A DNA stretch of 36,716 nucleotides from Actinomyces culturomici (GCF_900499005.1 NZ_LS991316.1:699213-735928); one strand, 5' to 3'. Positions 7,705-16,778 are shown, counted from the stretch's first letter. The notes: generated by a model from the sequence alone, not told the origin. Numbers and translations are program-made.

Positions 7705-8939
7705 GCAGAATGTCGATTCGCCCTTCGCGAGTGAGAAGGACGCTGATGGGACATCATGAAACGCGCTTGCGTGACGGCGCGCGGCACAGTCGAAGGCTCC
7801 CTCTGCGCATGTCACTGACCTTGACCTATACGGGACTGGTGACTCTGTCGGGCGGATGCCTCATCGCGGTCGTCTACGCGTACATGAGATTCGTCCCATT
7901 TCAACTGTCCTTGGGCTCGCCGAGTGATGGAGGAGTCCTCGACATCAGTCTGCAGCTCACTCTCTTCAACGAGTTCCTCGACGCCCTGCTCGCGTCCTCG
8001 CTCGTCGCCCTTCTCATTCTTGCGCTTGTGTCGGCGGCTGTGAGCTGGTTCGTCGCTGGGCGCGTCCTGACTCCCGTGGCGACCGTGGCAGACGCCGCAC
8101 GACGCGTCGCGCAGGGAAACCTCGACGAACCGGTTGCATTGGGCGGCCCACACGACGAGATTCGAGACCTGTCGGATGCCTTCGATGCGATGCAGGAATC
8201 CGTGAAGGCGTCCATTGGAACGCATCGGCGCTTCGCGGCCAATGCGTCGCATGAACTGCGCACCCCGCTGGCGACGATTCAAACCCTCGTCGACGTCACT
8301 TTGAGCGACCCTCAAGTGACCGCTGATGATTTCCGAGACGTTCTGGGCAAGATCCGGCAGGTCAATTCGGCGAACGCCGAGACCCTTGATGCCTTGCTCG
8401 ATCTGTCAGACGCACAGATGGGGACGCTCAATCGTGAGCTTGTTGATCTCGCGGGCATCATGCGCGAGTCTCTGTCTCCGCTGAAGCAGCAGATGGCTGC
8501 GAAGAACTTGAGAGTCAGCACATACCTGACGTCGATGATGGTCGAAGGTGACCATGTGCTGTTGCGGCAGGCATTGTCGAACCTCGTCCGAAATGCGATC
8601 GTTCATAATGTCGACGGGGGGATGATCGACATCACGGTCTGTTCCTACGGCCACCACGGTGACACCGCGCGGGTGTCGGTCAGCAATGACGGCCCTCGCG
8701 TAGATCCCGCGCGCGTGAGCGAATTCGTCGAGCCGTTCGTCAAAGCGAGCGGGCGTTCATCGACGCGCGACAATGGGCATGGGTTGGGACTGGCCATCAC
8801 ACAGACGATCGCCGACGCGCATCATGCGACGCTGACTCTGACCCCCCGTGTAGAGGGTGGAATGCTCGTATTCTTCGACATGTCGGCGGCGACTTCGGAC
8901 TTGCCCCAATCTGACGATGGCGGCCCTGCTCCAACCTGA
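7701..8939 (+). CDS. sensor histidine kinase (HAMP, HisKA, HATPase)
   Basis: A 412-residue membrane kinase. Two membrane segments (about 38-62 and 96-119) flank a short external loop of ~33 residues. Then come HAMP (119-172), the dimerisation domain with phospho-His184 in NASHELRTPLATIQTL, and the ATPase domain with N-box SNLVRNAIVHN and G-box DNGHGLGLAI. The small loop suggests sensing within or at the membrane, as in peptide-antibiotic sensors. The start is taken at the ATG that overlaps the regulator stop by four bases. The last ten residues (QSDDGGPAPT) are encoded by a ~25-bp tandem repeat that runs past the stop codon, so the C-terminal tail looks newly made. Confidence 0.9.
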   Translation: MSRMSIRPSRVRRTLMGHHETRLRDGARHSRRLPLRMSLTLTYTGLVTLSGGCLIAVVYAYMRFVPFQLSLGSPSDGGVLDISLQLTLFNEFLDALLASSLVALLILALVSAAVSWFVAGRVLTPVATVADAARRVAQGNLDEPVALGGPHDEIRDLSDAFDAMQESVKASIGTHRRFAANASHELRTPLATIQTLVDVTLSDPQVTADDFRDVLGKIRQVNSANAETLDALLDLSDAQMGTLNRELVDLAGIMRESLSPLKQQMAAKNLRVSTYLTSMMVEGDHVLLRQALSNLVRNAIVHNVDGGMIDITVCSYGHHGDTARVSVSNDGPRVDPARVSEFVEPFVKASGRSSTRDNGHGLGLAITQTIADAHHATLTLTPRVEGGMLVFFDMSAATSDLPQSDDGGPAPT

Positions 8940-8989
8940 TGAGGACGGCCCCGCCTCAATCTGACGATGGCGGCTCCGCTCCAATCTGG
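8906..8989 (+). repeat. imperfect ~25-bp tandem repeat across the kinase stop codon
   Basis: About three and a half units: 8906-8930, 8931-8956, 8957-8980 and a partial unit at 8981-8989, all variants of CCAATCTGACGATGGCGGCC plus GCT-like ends. Units one and three are nearly identical. The kinase stop codon falls in unit two, so changes in repeat number could alter the end of the protein. Confidence 0.7.
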
Positions 8990-9080
8990 CACGCAGGGCG
9001 GGTATGCGCCAAACTTGGCTCCGCTGAACTCGCCCGTATGCTCGCCTGGCGCGAGGAAGGCGAGCTCTGCGTGAGCGCGG

Positions 9081-9261
9081 CTAGGCGCGATGTTCGGGGA
9101 GGTTGTTCAGTTTTCGTGATTGGTGGTTGCTTTCCAGTCGTGGTGTGGGGCCTGTGGTGTTTGTGGAAGTGGATCATCCAGTCGGGCAGGGCCGCGAGGT
9201 GGCTTACCTGTGAGGGATAGGGCTTCGTGAAGGCCCATCCTTCGTCCAGGGTGTGGCGCAA
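9081..9261 (-). pseudogene. C-terminal remnant of an IS481-family transposase
   Basis: The minus strand encodes LRHTLDEGWAFTKPY, then LAALPDWMIHFHKHHRPHTT and QPPIT, which is the usual end of IS481-type DDE transposases (family pattern: ...W.Y.RPY...R...L..W...YN..RPH..L...PP). One extra base after ITK shifts the frame; in the next frame the expected ending LNNLPEHRA and a TAG stop (9083-9081) follow. Only the last ~65 codons remain; the catalytic part is absent, so this is a dead fragment. It lies between the kinase and the surface-protein gene. I could not find clear terminal inverted repeats. Confidence 0.75.
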
Positions 9262-9395
9262 CAGCGGAAACCTTTACACACACACCGCCCAAGCAGCAAC
9301 ACCCTCCCTCACATTCACACTCCCGAACCGCAGCCCTTCAACCAAGCTCCCCGATCGGCACACCAGCCGCGCCGCGTTGACCTCGAATACAACAC
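9262..9395. other. unassigned spacer upstream of the transposase remnant
   Basis: This stretch has no reading frame I would trust on either strand. It begins with a short CA-rich run (cacacacac near 9275-9285) and is followed by the hairpin at 9396. It may contain further decayed transposon sequence, but nothing recognisable. Confidence 0.4.
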
Positions 9396-9433
9396 GAGGG
9401 TGGTGTGCGCTTGAATCAGCGCACACCACCCTC
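9396..9433 (-). terminator. hairpin terminator of the surface-protein gene
   Basis: A perfect 15-bp inverted repeat (9396-9410 with 9419-9433) with an 8-base loop, about 40 bases past the stop codon of the surface-protein gene. Read on the minus strand it is followed by GTGTTGTATT, a loosely T-rich tail. Confidence 0.8.
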
Positions 9434-9472
9434 AATGGCGACCAGCAGCCTACTGGTCAGGGGTTGCCAGGA

Positions 9473-11606
9473 CTACTTAGCGCCATGTTGTGCACCAGGG
9501 GTAGCCCGGCTTTGGCGACGCTGTGAGATCAAGAAAGCACCGGAGCCAAGCAGAGCCAGGGCAGCACCCGAAAGGAGACCGACCTGCGCACCGGTTCGAG
9601 CAAGGCTGACCTTCTTAGGGTCCTCAGGCGTGAGGGGTTTCGGAATTTCCGCATACACCCAGGTACCAGTGAACTTAGCGTCACCCTTGGCGATGGTCAG
9701 TTCCGTGTTGTCCCACGACTGGAAGCTCCAGAATCCGTCATGGGTCGGGTCCTTGACCGGGTCAGCCTTGAACTCGCCAGGCTTGACAGTCGCCTTATTG
9801 AGAACGCCAGCCCGGTCAGCCGGAGTCAGGTCAGTGACATCCTTCGGCAGGTTCATGCCCTCAGTACCCGAGATGAACTCATGCGCCACCGTGTACGTGT
9901 TGGCTGTGAAGGTCCACGTGCCAATGAAATGCGCGTCACCCTTGTTGATCTTCTTTGAATTCTCATCCCAGCCGGTGAATACCCAGATGCCGTCGTTGAC
10001 ATCGTCTTCGTAATCGGTGGCATCGAACGTTTCGGGTTCAACGATTGTGCCGCTGGTCTTGCCCGTCTGGTCGGCAGGTGCCCGTTTGGTGAGGACTTCT
10101 GGCAGGTCGATGCCTTTGGTGCCGGAGATGAAACGGTGTGTCACCTTGTATGCGTTGGGTGTGAAATCCCAGGCCCCATAAATCGTCGTGTCCTGAGTGA
10201 TCTTGAAATCATCTGCGACGGTCTTGAGTGATTCATCTGTGAACCAGCCCTTGAATTCCCAGGTTCCGTCAACTTCGCCTTTCAGCGTCGACGTAGTCAT
10301 CAGAGGTTCCGCAATGGTCACTTCAGAATTGTGCTCGAGACCTGCCTGTCCTACGGGCACGGCCGTGACGGAGTCGGCAGGCGGAGCGTCATTGACAATC
10401 CGGTAATTCACGGAATGGGTCACGTGCTGCTTGTAAAGAGTGATCGAGGCAGTCGCATGTTCTTTATTTTGTGGGTGCTTGTAGTTTAAAGATCCTGGGC
10501 CGATGCTGTGAATAACGCTGCGACCGGGGCCGTCGAAGTACGTGTAGGTGAAGGAATCGGTCTCCGTCAACCTAAAGATCGCCCAGTATTCGCGGTCCTT
10601 CCCATCATCATTAAGGTCGCGAGAGTAAGGGGTATTCCTCACGCTACCAAAGAACTCGCTTTGCGGATCGGTGTCCTCGACAAGTCTATTGCCGTGGAGA
10701 GTTGCGACGGTCTTCTCTTCTTCGATGCGGACACCCTGGTTCTCATCCACGTCGGCAAAGACCAGTAGGGGGGTAATCTTGATGGGGTCCACGGTTCCGT
10801 GTGCAAGGAAATCAACTTGAATCGTGATGTCGTAGTCGCCGTAATTCAGGCTAAGGTCTGCTGCCTTGTTGTTCAATAGGCCAATCTTTGAAAGGGTGAT
10901 CTCGTCGACCTCGAAATGGTTGCTGGTCGCATAAGGCTCCGGTGTCGCAACTGCCTTCACCAGTTTGAATTTGAGGTCGATCCACTTTCCAGACTTGGGG
11001 TCTTGAAGCACGTTGTAGAAGGTCCAGCTATCGCCGACGTGGATTTTTCCCTTCGCATTCAAAGCCATCCCGGCTTCATCGAGCGAGAAAGGGTGTTCGG
11101 GATCTGCTGCGGGTGTGACTACTGCCAGGTTCGTTAAATCTTCGCCAAGATTCAGTTTGCTGACGTCCCAGTCGGTTTTTGCCCCGAACATGGCCACAAT
11201 GGTGGCATTGACGTCGTCTTCAAATTTCTTATTGTATTCTTTCTGTTTCGCGATCGCATCGTCGAGTGTGGCGATCTGTTCGGCATTCAGGCTCTCAAGC
11301 TTGCTCTTCGCGGTGGCGGCGTCGCTGCTTGGCGCTGCTTTCAACTCGGCGTTTGTCTCGTTAACAGTGATGCCCAGAGCTTTGGCTTCCTCAATCTTGT
11401 TCTGAAGATCATCCGCGTTATCCGCGACGATGTAACCTTTGTTGTCCCACGTCGGTGTGGTCGTGTTGGGCGAAGTTGTGGTTGTTAGTTGGCTAGTTGC
11501 GGGGGGGGGCGATGGCTTGTGCTACTCCTGTGGGGGCGAGACTGATGGTTAGGAGTGTCGCCGTGGCCAGTGTGGCGAGCCTGCGTTTGAGCGGGGATAG
11601 CGTCAT
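9473..11606 (-). CDS. SHIRT-domain, sortase-anchored surface protein, out of frame at a poly-G/C tract (probable phase-OFF allele)
   Basis: Start ATG at 11606 with AGGAG nine bases upstream. The first 37 codons give a Sec signal peptide (MTLSPLKRRLATLATATLL, ending near VAQA), then nine C residues push the frame into a TAG stop (11495-11493). With eight Cs the frame runs on to 9473 and makes a 710-residue protein. Its parts are a Thr-rich stretch, a helical charged region (KSKLESLNAEQIATLDDAI), a beta-rich domain, and three tandem ~85-residue repeats. The last two are SHIRT domains (VTHRFISGTKGIDLP and VAHEFISGTEGMNLP). The end is a LARTG sortase motif, a membrane segment and a basic tail. 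Such proteins are adhesins or stalks. GC is far below the flanks. A sequencing error in the run is the alternative to true phase variation. Confidence 0.85.
11501..11509. repeat. mononucleotide G9 tract (C9 in the gene), likely contingency switch
   Basis: Nine G on the plus strand, nine C in the sense of the surface gene, located 32-33 codons after the start and immediately past the signal peptide. Nine puts the gene out of frame; eight or eleven would restore it. Slipped-strand changes in such runs are a well-known way to switch surface genes. Confidence 0.8.
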
Positions 11607-11650
11607 AGTTTTAAGCTCCTGAAGAGAACCGAGGGAGTGGGTGTGCTACA

Positions 11651-11678
11651 AGTATAGCTCTCAGGGTGCCTTGAGCTA
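11651..11678 (-). promoter_or_regulatory. promoter of the surface-protein gene
   Basis: A consensus-like -10 TATACT lies at 11656-11651 on the minus strand, about 45 bases before the ATG. No good -35 is seen at normal spacing. Instead an inverted repeat TAGCTC...GAGCTA (11655-11660 and 11673-11678) covers that zone, which could be a regulator site. Confidence 0.5.
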
Positions 11679-12066
11679 CCGGAGTGCTGCGCCACCAGGA
11701 AATTCGCTGGCCGGTGCCCCGTGGTGGGGGCCTGTTCACCCGCAGTGAAGCGATCCGCAATGCCCACATTGTGGACGCCGGGCTGGATGCGCTCGAGGAA
11801 CTGGTGGATGTACCGGGAGTGTTCGTCGAGTTCAGCCTCGAGCACGTCGCTGAGCTTGCCGATTGCGCATCGGGCGCGCCTGCTCGTAGGCGTAGGTGGC
11901 GTGACGGGGCTGGTACTCATCGTCACGCGCGCAACGGCGTGAATGACGCGGCTTGTCGTGCGGTGGCGTCGCTGATGAATGAGGGAGGCGACGGAAACTC
12001 CACGCGAATGCTCAGAGATCTTGTGTTTCAGCAAGGGGCTTTCTCCGGGTGTAGGAGACCCCACGC
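11679..12066. other. unassigned region at the right island junction
   Basis: Both strands have long open frames here (the plus frame runs on into the glpC fragment), but neither protein resembles anything I know, there is no ribosome site and codon use is poor. The most protein-like stretches are ALEELVDVPGVFVEFSLEHV (plus) and EAELDEHSRYIHQFLERIQP (minus), which overlap. It is probably decayed sequence left at the join between the accessory segment and the truncated glpC copy. Confidence 0.4.
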
Positions 12067-12484
12067 GGACGTCGGCTCGCGCATGTGGGACATCTGCGAG
12101 TTCCTCATGCACCTTCATGAGGTGGGCGAGCTCGATCTCAACTTCCAGCGGATCGACGTCACCATCCCGTATCACGCCCCCTGCCAGCTGAAGTCCCAGG
12201 GCCTCGGCCTCCCGGCCATCGAACTCATGGAGCTCATCCCGGGCGTCACGGTCAAGGAGTCGAACCAGCCGTGCTGCGGCATCGCCGGCACCTATGGCAT
12301 GAAGAAGGAGAAGTACGACATCGCCCAGGCGGTCGGCAAGCCGGTCTTCGACTTCATCAAGCAGGTGAACGTCGAGCTCGAGGCGTGTGACACGGAGACC
12401 TGCCGTTGGCAGCTGCGCACCGATACCGGCGCGAACGTCGTCCACCCGATCTGGCTCATTCACAAGGCCTACGGACTGCACTGA
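12067..12484 (+). pseudogene. glpC: 5'-truncated second copy of the glpC 3' end
   Basis: Bases 12067-12484 match 1-418 at all but seven positions. The frame encodes the same C-terminal CCG domain (HAPCQLKSQG, QPCCGIAGTYG, CDTETCRWQ). Upstream of 12067 the sequence is unrelated to GlpC, so the first ~two thirds of the gene are missing and no credible start codon or ribosome site is present. The fragment is followed by strong hairpins and then by a high-GC DUF4349 gene, which looks like the original downstream neighbourhood. Since the left copy's upstream lies outside the window, the repeat may be longer than 418 bases. Confidence 0.85.
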
Positions 12485-12494
12485 AAGGCGAAAT

Positions 12495-12562
12495 CCTCGT
12501 CCCTCTTCACCCCTTACGGGGACGAGGTCGCGGCGCCGGCGGGAATCCTCCCGCCGGCGCCG
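12495..12562 (+). terminator. double hairpin after the glpC fragment
   Basis: Two inverted repeats follow directly: CCTCGTCCC/GGGACGAGG (12495-12503 with 12519-12527) and a perfect 14-bp stem (12531-12544 with 12549-12562, loop atcc). Together they form a strong terminator at the end of the ancestral glp operon. The first glpC copy lacks them. Confidence 0.75.
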
Positions 12563-12668
12563 TCGCGTTCCGCTCCTGTGCGTACCGATTCGGGAGCATT
12601 CGCGCAGAAGCGGTTCCCCTCGCCCGCGCTCTCGGGGACACTGGTGGAAACCGACTCGAGGAGGAGCC

Positions 12669-13793
12669 ATGCACGCCCGTCCCCACCGTGATTCTGACCG
12701 AGCTCGCCTCCCGCGGTCCGGGCGCTCGCGCGGCGCCGGAGCGCTCGCCGCGTCCGCCCTCGCCCTCTCGCTCGCCCTCGGGCTGTCGGGCTGCGGCGCC
12801 GCGGGAGGCTCGAACGCATCGAGCGCCGTCGGCGAGTCCTCCGCCGACTCGGCCGCGGTCGTCGGTCCGGGCTGCGCGTCCGATTCCTCGGTCGGAGCCC
12901 CGGACTCAGGATCGACGAGCGCCGCCGCCGACCGGGCGCAGTCGAACGACTCGTCGGCGATCATCGTCACCGGGTACATGCGGCTCGACGTCGACGATCC
13001 CGCGAAGACGATGGAGGAGGCCGGCCGAATCGTCGAGGATGCCGACGGATCGGTCGCCTCGACGAACCTCGTCGCCGATTCGGGCGCGCCCTACGCCTCG
13101 GCGACCTTCAAGATCCCGGCCGAGACCTTCGAGGCGACGCGCGAGAAGCTCGCGTCGCTCGGGCGGGTGAGCGAGCAGTCGACGTCCTCGAGCGACGTCG
13201 GCGCGGAGGTCGCCGACCTCGACGCCCGGATCGCTGCCCTCAAGGCCTCGATCGAACGCCTCACGGCCCTCATCGACAAGGCGGAGACGACTGCTGACCT
13301 CATCGAGGCCGAGCGCGAGCTCACCGACCGCCAGGCCGAACTCGACGGACTCAACGCCCAGCGCGCCTGGTACGCGGATCGGGTCTCCTATTCGGCGCTC
13401 GACGTCGAATTCCGCTCGACCTCGGTCGTCCCCGCGGCCTCGGGCTCGGCCTGGGAACGCTCGTGGAGCGTGTTCCTCGCCGGGATCTCCGGCATCGCAT
13501 ACGCGCTCATCATGGCCGCCCCGTGGCTCCTCCTCTTCGCGCCGCTCGTCGCGCTCGCCTGGTGGATCGGCAGGCGGGCCCGCGGCCCGAAGACGCCGAA
13601 GCGGGCGCCCGCGGACGGCGACGCGGGTGCGGGGGCCTCCGAAGACGTCGGCCTCCGTCCGCTTCCCCTCGACGAGGACGCCGCCCCGCCCTCGTCGATG
13701 GAAGGTCCGAGCGAGCCGGCGGCGCAGGGGCATACCCTGAGGTCGCAGGGCGCGTCCGAAGGCGACGCGCCGCAACCCGAGGAGACGCCATGA
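12669..13793 (+). CDS. DUF4349 lipoprotein (resident copy)
   Basis: A 374-residue lipoprotein, start ATG 12669 after GGAGGAG. The signal peptide ends in lipobox LGLSGC with Cys42. It is the same family as 605-1696 and matches it most strongly in the helical region (DVGAEVADLDARIAALKASI, LIEAERELTDRQAELDGLNA, QRAWYADRVSYSAL). The membrane segment ALIMAAPWLLLFAPLVALAWW near the end is followed by a basic stretch and an acidic, Ala/Pro-rich tail. GC and codon use match the rest of the chromosome, unlike the first copy. Function is unknown. The stop overlaps the start of the SDR gene (ATGA), so the two are translated together. Confidence 0.87.
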   Translation: MHARPHRDSDRARLPRSGRSRGAGALAASALALSLALGLSGCGAAGGSNASSAVGESSADSAAVVGPGCASDSSVGAPDSGSTSAAADRAQSNDSSAIIVTGYMRLDVDDPAKTMEEAGRIVEDADGSVASTNLVADSGAPYASATFKIPAETFEATREKLASLGRVSEQSTSSSDVGAEVADLDARIAALKASIERLTALIDKAETTADLIEAERELTDRQAELDGLNAQRAWYADRVSYSALDVEFRSTSVVPAASGSAWERSWSVFLAGISGIAYALIMAAPWLLLFAPLVALAWWIGRRARGPKTPKRAPADGDAGAGASEDVGLRPLPLDEDAAPPSSMEGPSEPAAQGHTLRSQGASEGDAPQPEETP

Positions 13794-14539
13794 GCAAGAC
13801 CGTCCGCCGCGCCGTCGTCACCGGAGCCTCGACCGGAATCGGGGAGGCGACCGTGCGGGGGCTGCGCGCCCTCGGATGGGACGTCGTCGCGGTCGCCAGG
13901 CGCGAGGAGCGTCTCGCCGCCCTCGCCGCCGAGACCGGATGCTCCTACGTCGCCGCCGACCTCACCGACGAGCGCCAGGTCGCCGATATGGCGGCGACGG
14001 TCCTCGAGGGCGGGCCCGTCGACGCCCTCGTCAACAACGCCGGAGGCGCCATCGGCGTCGACAGGGTCGCCGACGCCGACCCCGAGCGCTGGGCCGCGAT
14101 GTACGACCGCAACGTCATGACGGCGCTGCGCTGCACGACCGCGTTCCTTCCCGGAATGCGCGAGCGCGGGGGCGACGTCGTCTTCCTCACCTCGACCGCG
14201 GGCCACGACACCTACCCGGGCGGCGGAGGGTACGTCGCCGCGAAGCACGCCGAGCGGATCATCGCGAACACGCTGCGCCAGGAGCTCGTCGGCGAGCCCG
14301 TCCGGATCATCGAGATCGCCCCCGGCATGGTGAAGACCCCCGAGTTCTCCCTCAACCGGCTCGGCTCCCAGGAGGCCGCGGACAAGGTGTACGAGGGCGT
14401 CGCCGAGCCCCTCGTCGCCGAGGACATCGCCGACGCGATCATCTGGACGCTCACGCGGCCCGCGCACGTCAACATCGACTCGATGATCGTCCGGCCCGTC
14501 GCGCAGGCGACGAACACACTGGTCGCGCGCAAGGGCTGA
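13790..14539 (+). CDS. short-chain dehydrogenase/reductase (YdfG-like SDR)
   Basis: A 249-residue classical SDR. It has the cofactor loop TGASTGIG (11-18), NNAG (82-85), Asn108-Val109 of the active-site tetrad region, and the catalytic Ser135, Tyr148 and Lys152 (YVAAK). The arginines after the second strand (ARREER) favour NADP(H). The tail RPAHVNIDSMIVRPVAQATN resembles YdfG-type 3-hydroxy acid/serine dehydrogenases. Exact substrate cannot be read from sequence. Coupled by a four-base overlap to the DUF4349 gene and followed after three bases by a small membrane protein. Confidence 0.88.
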   Translation: MSKTVRRAVVTGASTGIGEATVRGLRALGWDVVAVARREERLAALAAETGCSYVAADLTDERQVADMAATVLEGGPVDALVNNAGGAIGVDRVADADPERWAAMYDRNVMTALRCTTAFLPGMRERGGDVVFLTSTAGHDTYPGGGGYVAAKHAERIIANTLRQELVGEPVRIIEIAPGMVKTPEFSLNRLGSQEAADKVYEGVAEPLVAEDIADAIIWTLTRPAHVNIDSMIVRPVAQATNTLVARKG

Positions 14540-14542
14540 GAC

Positions 14543-14836
14543 GTGTCCGGTTGGAGGATCCTCGCGATCCTGGCCCTCGTCGGCCTCGCGATCGTCGTAC
14601 TCGACCGGATCGGCCTGTGGGCCGAGGAACGCGGCTGGATCTATTGGCGCAAGCGCCAGTCGAAGTCGGCGGCCGCGGCGTTCGACGCCCTCAACCGGGT
14701 CTACAACCCCGCCCACGAGTACTTCCTCGAGGAGAAGGAGCGCGAGAAGATCCTCCCCATCGAGGTCGAGTCCGGCGCGCCGCCGATCTCCGTCCCGATG
14801 CCCGATCTCGACGCCGAGGCGACGAAGGACGACTAG
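14543..14836 (+). CDS. small membrane protein of unknown function
   Basis: A 97-residue protein with one N-terminal membrane helix (ILAILALVGLAIVVL), then a charged cytoplasmic part with WIYWRKRQSKSAAAAFDAL and NPAHEYFLEEKEREKILP. It starts at GTG 14543, three bases after the SDR stop, with a poor ribosome site, so coupling to upstream translation is likely. The stop overlaps the end of the convergent arfB gene by four bases. I know of similar short actinobacterial proteins but no function. Confidence 0.7.
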   Translation: MSGWRILAILALVGLAIVVLDRIGLWAEERGWIYWRKRQSKSAAAAFDALNRVYNPAHEYFLEEKEREKILPIEVESGAPPISVPMPDLDAEATKDD

Positions 14837-15273
14837 TCGAGGCCCGGCCTGCGCCGCTGCGCCTTGAGGTCGGAGCGCATCCGCTTGGCGGCGAGCCTCC
14901 GGTACTTCGACGCGCGGGTCGGCTTCGTCGCGCGCCGGGGGATCTCGGGGGCGAGGGCGGCGCGCAGGAGGGCCGCGAGGCGCTCGCGCGCGGCCTTGCG
15001 ATTCGCGAACTGCGAGCGGTGCTCGGAGGCGGTGACGAGGAGGACCGTCCCCGTGAGCCGTCCCGCGAGGGAGGCGAGGGCCCGTTCGCGCTGCCGCTCG
15101 TCGAGGGCAGAGCTCGCGGCGACGTCGAAGGCGAGTTGGACGCGCGAGTCCGAGGTGTTGACCCCCTGGCCGCCGGGGCCGGAGGAGTGCGTGAAGCGCT
15201 CATCGAGCTCGGAAGCGGGAACGACGAGTCCCTTCGGGCAGCCCGGTCCCGGTTCGATGCGCAGATCCTCCAT
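14833..15273 (-). CDS. arfB: alternative ribosome-rescue factor ArfB (peptidyl-tRNA hydrolase)
   Basis: A 146-residue release-factor-like hydrolase that frees ribosomes stalled without a stop codon. The catalytic GGQ lies in SSGPGGQGVNTSDSRVQL (GGQ at 34-36). The C-terminal tail is very basic (TRASKYRRLAAKRMRSDLKA), which in the family enters the empty mRNA channel. I chose ATG 15273: the longer frame begins at a TTG inside the terminator of trpB. It is downstream of trpB on the same strand but separated by that terminator. Confidence 0.9.
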   Translation of the reverse strand: MEDLRIEPGPGCPKGLVVPASELDERFTHSSGPGGQGVNTSDSRVQLAFDVAASSALDERQRERALASLAGRLTGTVLLVTASEHRSQFANRKAARERLAALLRAALAPEIPRRATKPTRASKYRRLAAKRMRSDLKAQRRRPGLD

Positions 15274-15291
15274 GCTGGCAGTGTGCGCCGT

Positions 15292-15324
15292 GGGGCCGGG
15301 CGCCGACAAGCGGCGCCCGGCCCC
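15292..15324 (-). terminator. trpB terminator
   Basis: A perfect 14-bp GC-rich stem (15292-15305 with 15311-15324) and a 5-base loop (acaag), directly after the trpB stop codon on the minus strand. Confidence 0.8.
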
Positions 15325-15330
15325 GGGTGC

Positions 15331-16623
<1,293 letters not shown>

Positions 16624-16660
16624 GGGGTTCTCCTTGTGTTCGAGCGGCGGCGAGCGCGAC

Positions 16661-16690
16661 AACAGAAAAGCCCGCCGACGTTGGCGGGCT
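16661..16690 (-). terminator. trp attenuator (intrinsic terminator in the trpB leader)
   Basis: On the minus strand AGCCCGCC-aacgtc-GGCGGGCT is followed by TTTTCTGTT, a classic intrinsic terminator with a T-run. It lies between the Trp-rich leader peptide and the trpB start, so it is the attenuator. Stems at 16683-16690 and 16669-16676. Confidence 0.88.
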
Positions 16691-16708
16691 GCGAAATGGG
16701 GACGATGA

Positions 16709-16765
16709 TCAGCGGCTCGCCAAAGAGGAGAGCCACCACCAGGAGCGGGTACTGATCGTCGTCAC
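16709..16765 (-). CDS. trpL: trp leader peptide
   Basis: An 18-codon frame reading [18 protein letters not shown] with three consecutive Trp codons, starting at GTG and ending in TGA, followed by an attenuator hairpin and then trpB. When charged tRNA-Trp is scarce the ribosome would stall at the TGG run and change folding of the following RNA. A TAGGGT -10 (16778-16773) places the transcript start about two to six bases before the GTG, so the leader peptide is probably translated from a leaderless mRNA. Confidence 0.88.
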   Translation of the reverse strand: MTTISTRSWWWLSSLASR

Positions 16766-16772
16766 GCCTCGC

Positions 16773-16778
16773 ACCCTA
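16773..16778 (-). promoter_or_regulatory. -10 element of the trp leader promoter
   Basis: TAGGGT on the minus strand, in the form typical of actinobacterial -10 boxes, eight bases before the trpL GTG. The -35 region is GC-rich and not recognisable. The rest of 16779-16900 shows nothing clear. Confidence 0.5.

Noticed and set aside
8939-9220. Plus-strand frame starting in an ATGA overlap with the kinase stop
   Set aside because: Its start comes from the tandem repeat and its second half is antisense to the transposase remnant; no domain is seen.
11684-12484. Plus-strand frame running from the unassigned junction region into the glpC fragment, as a fusion protein
   Set aside because: There is no ribosome site, the first part resembles nothing and it arises only because the junction happens to be in frame.
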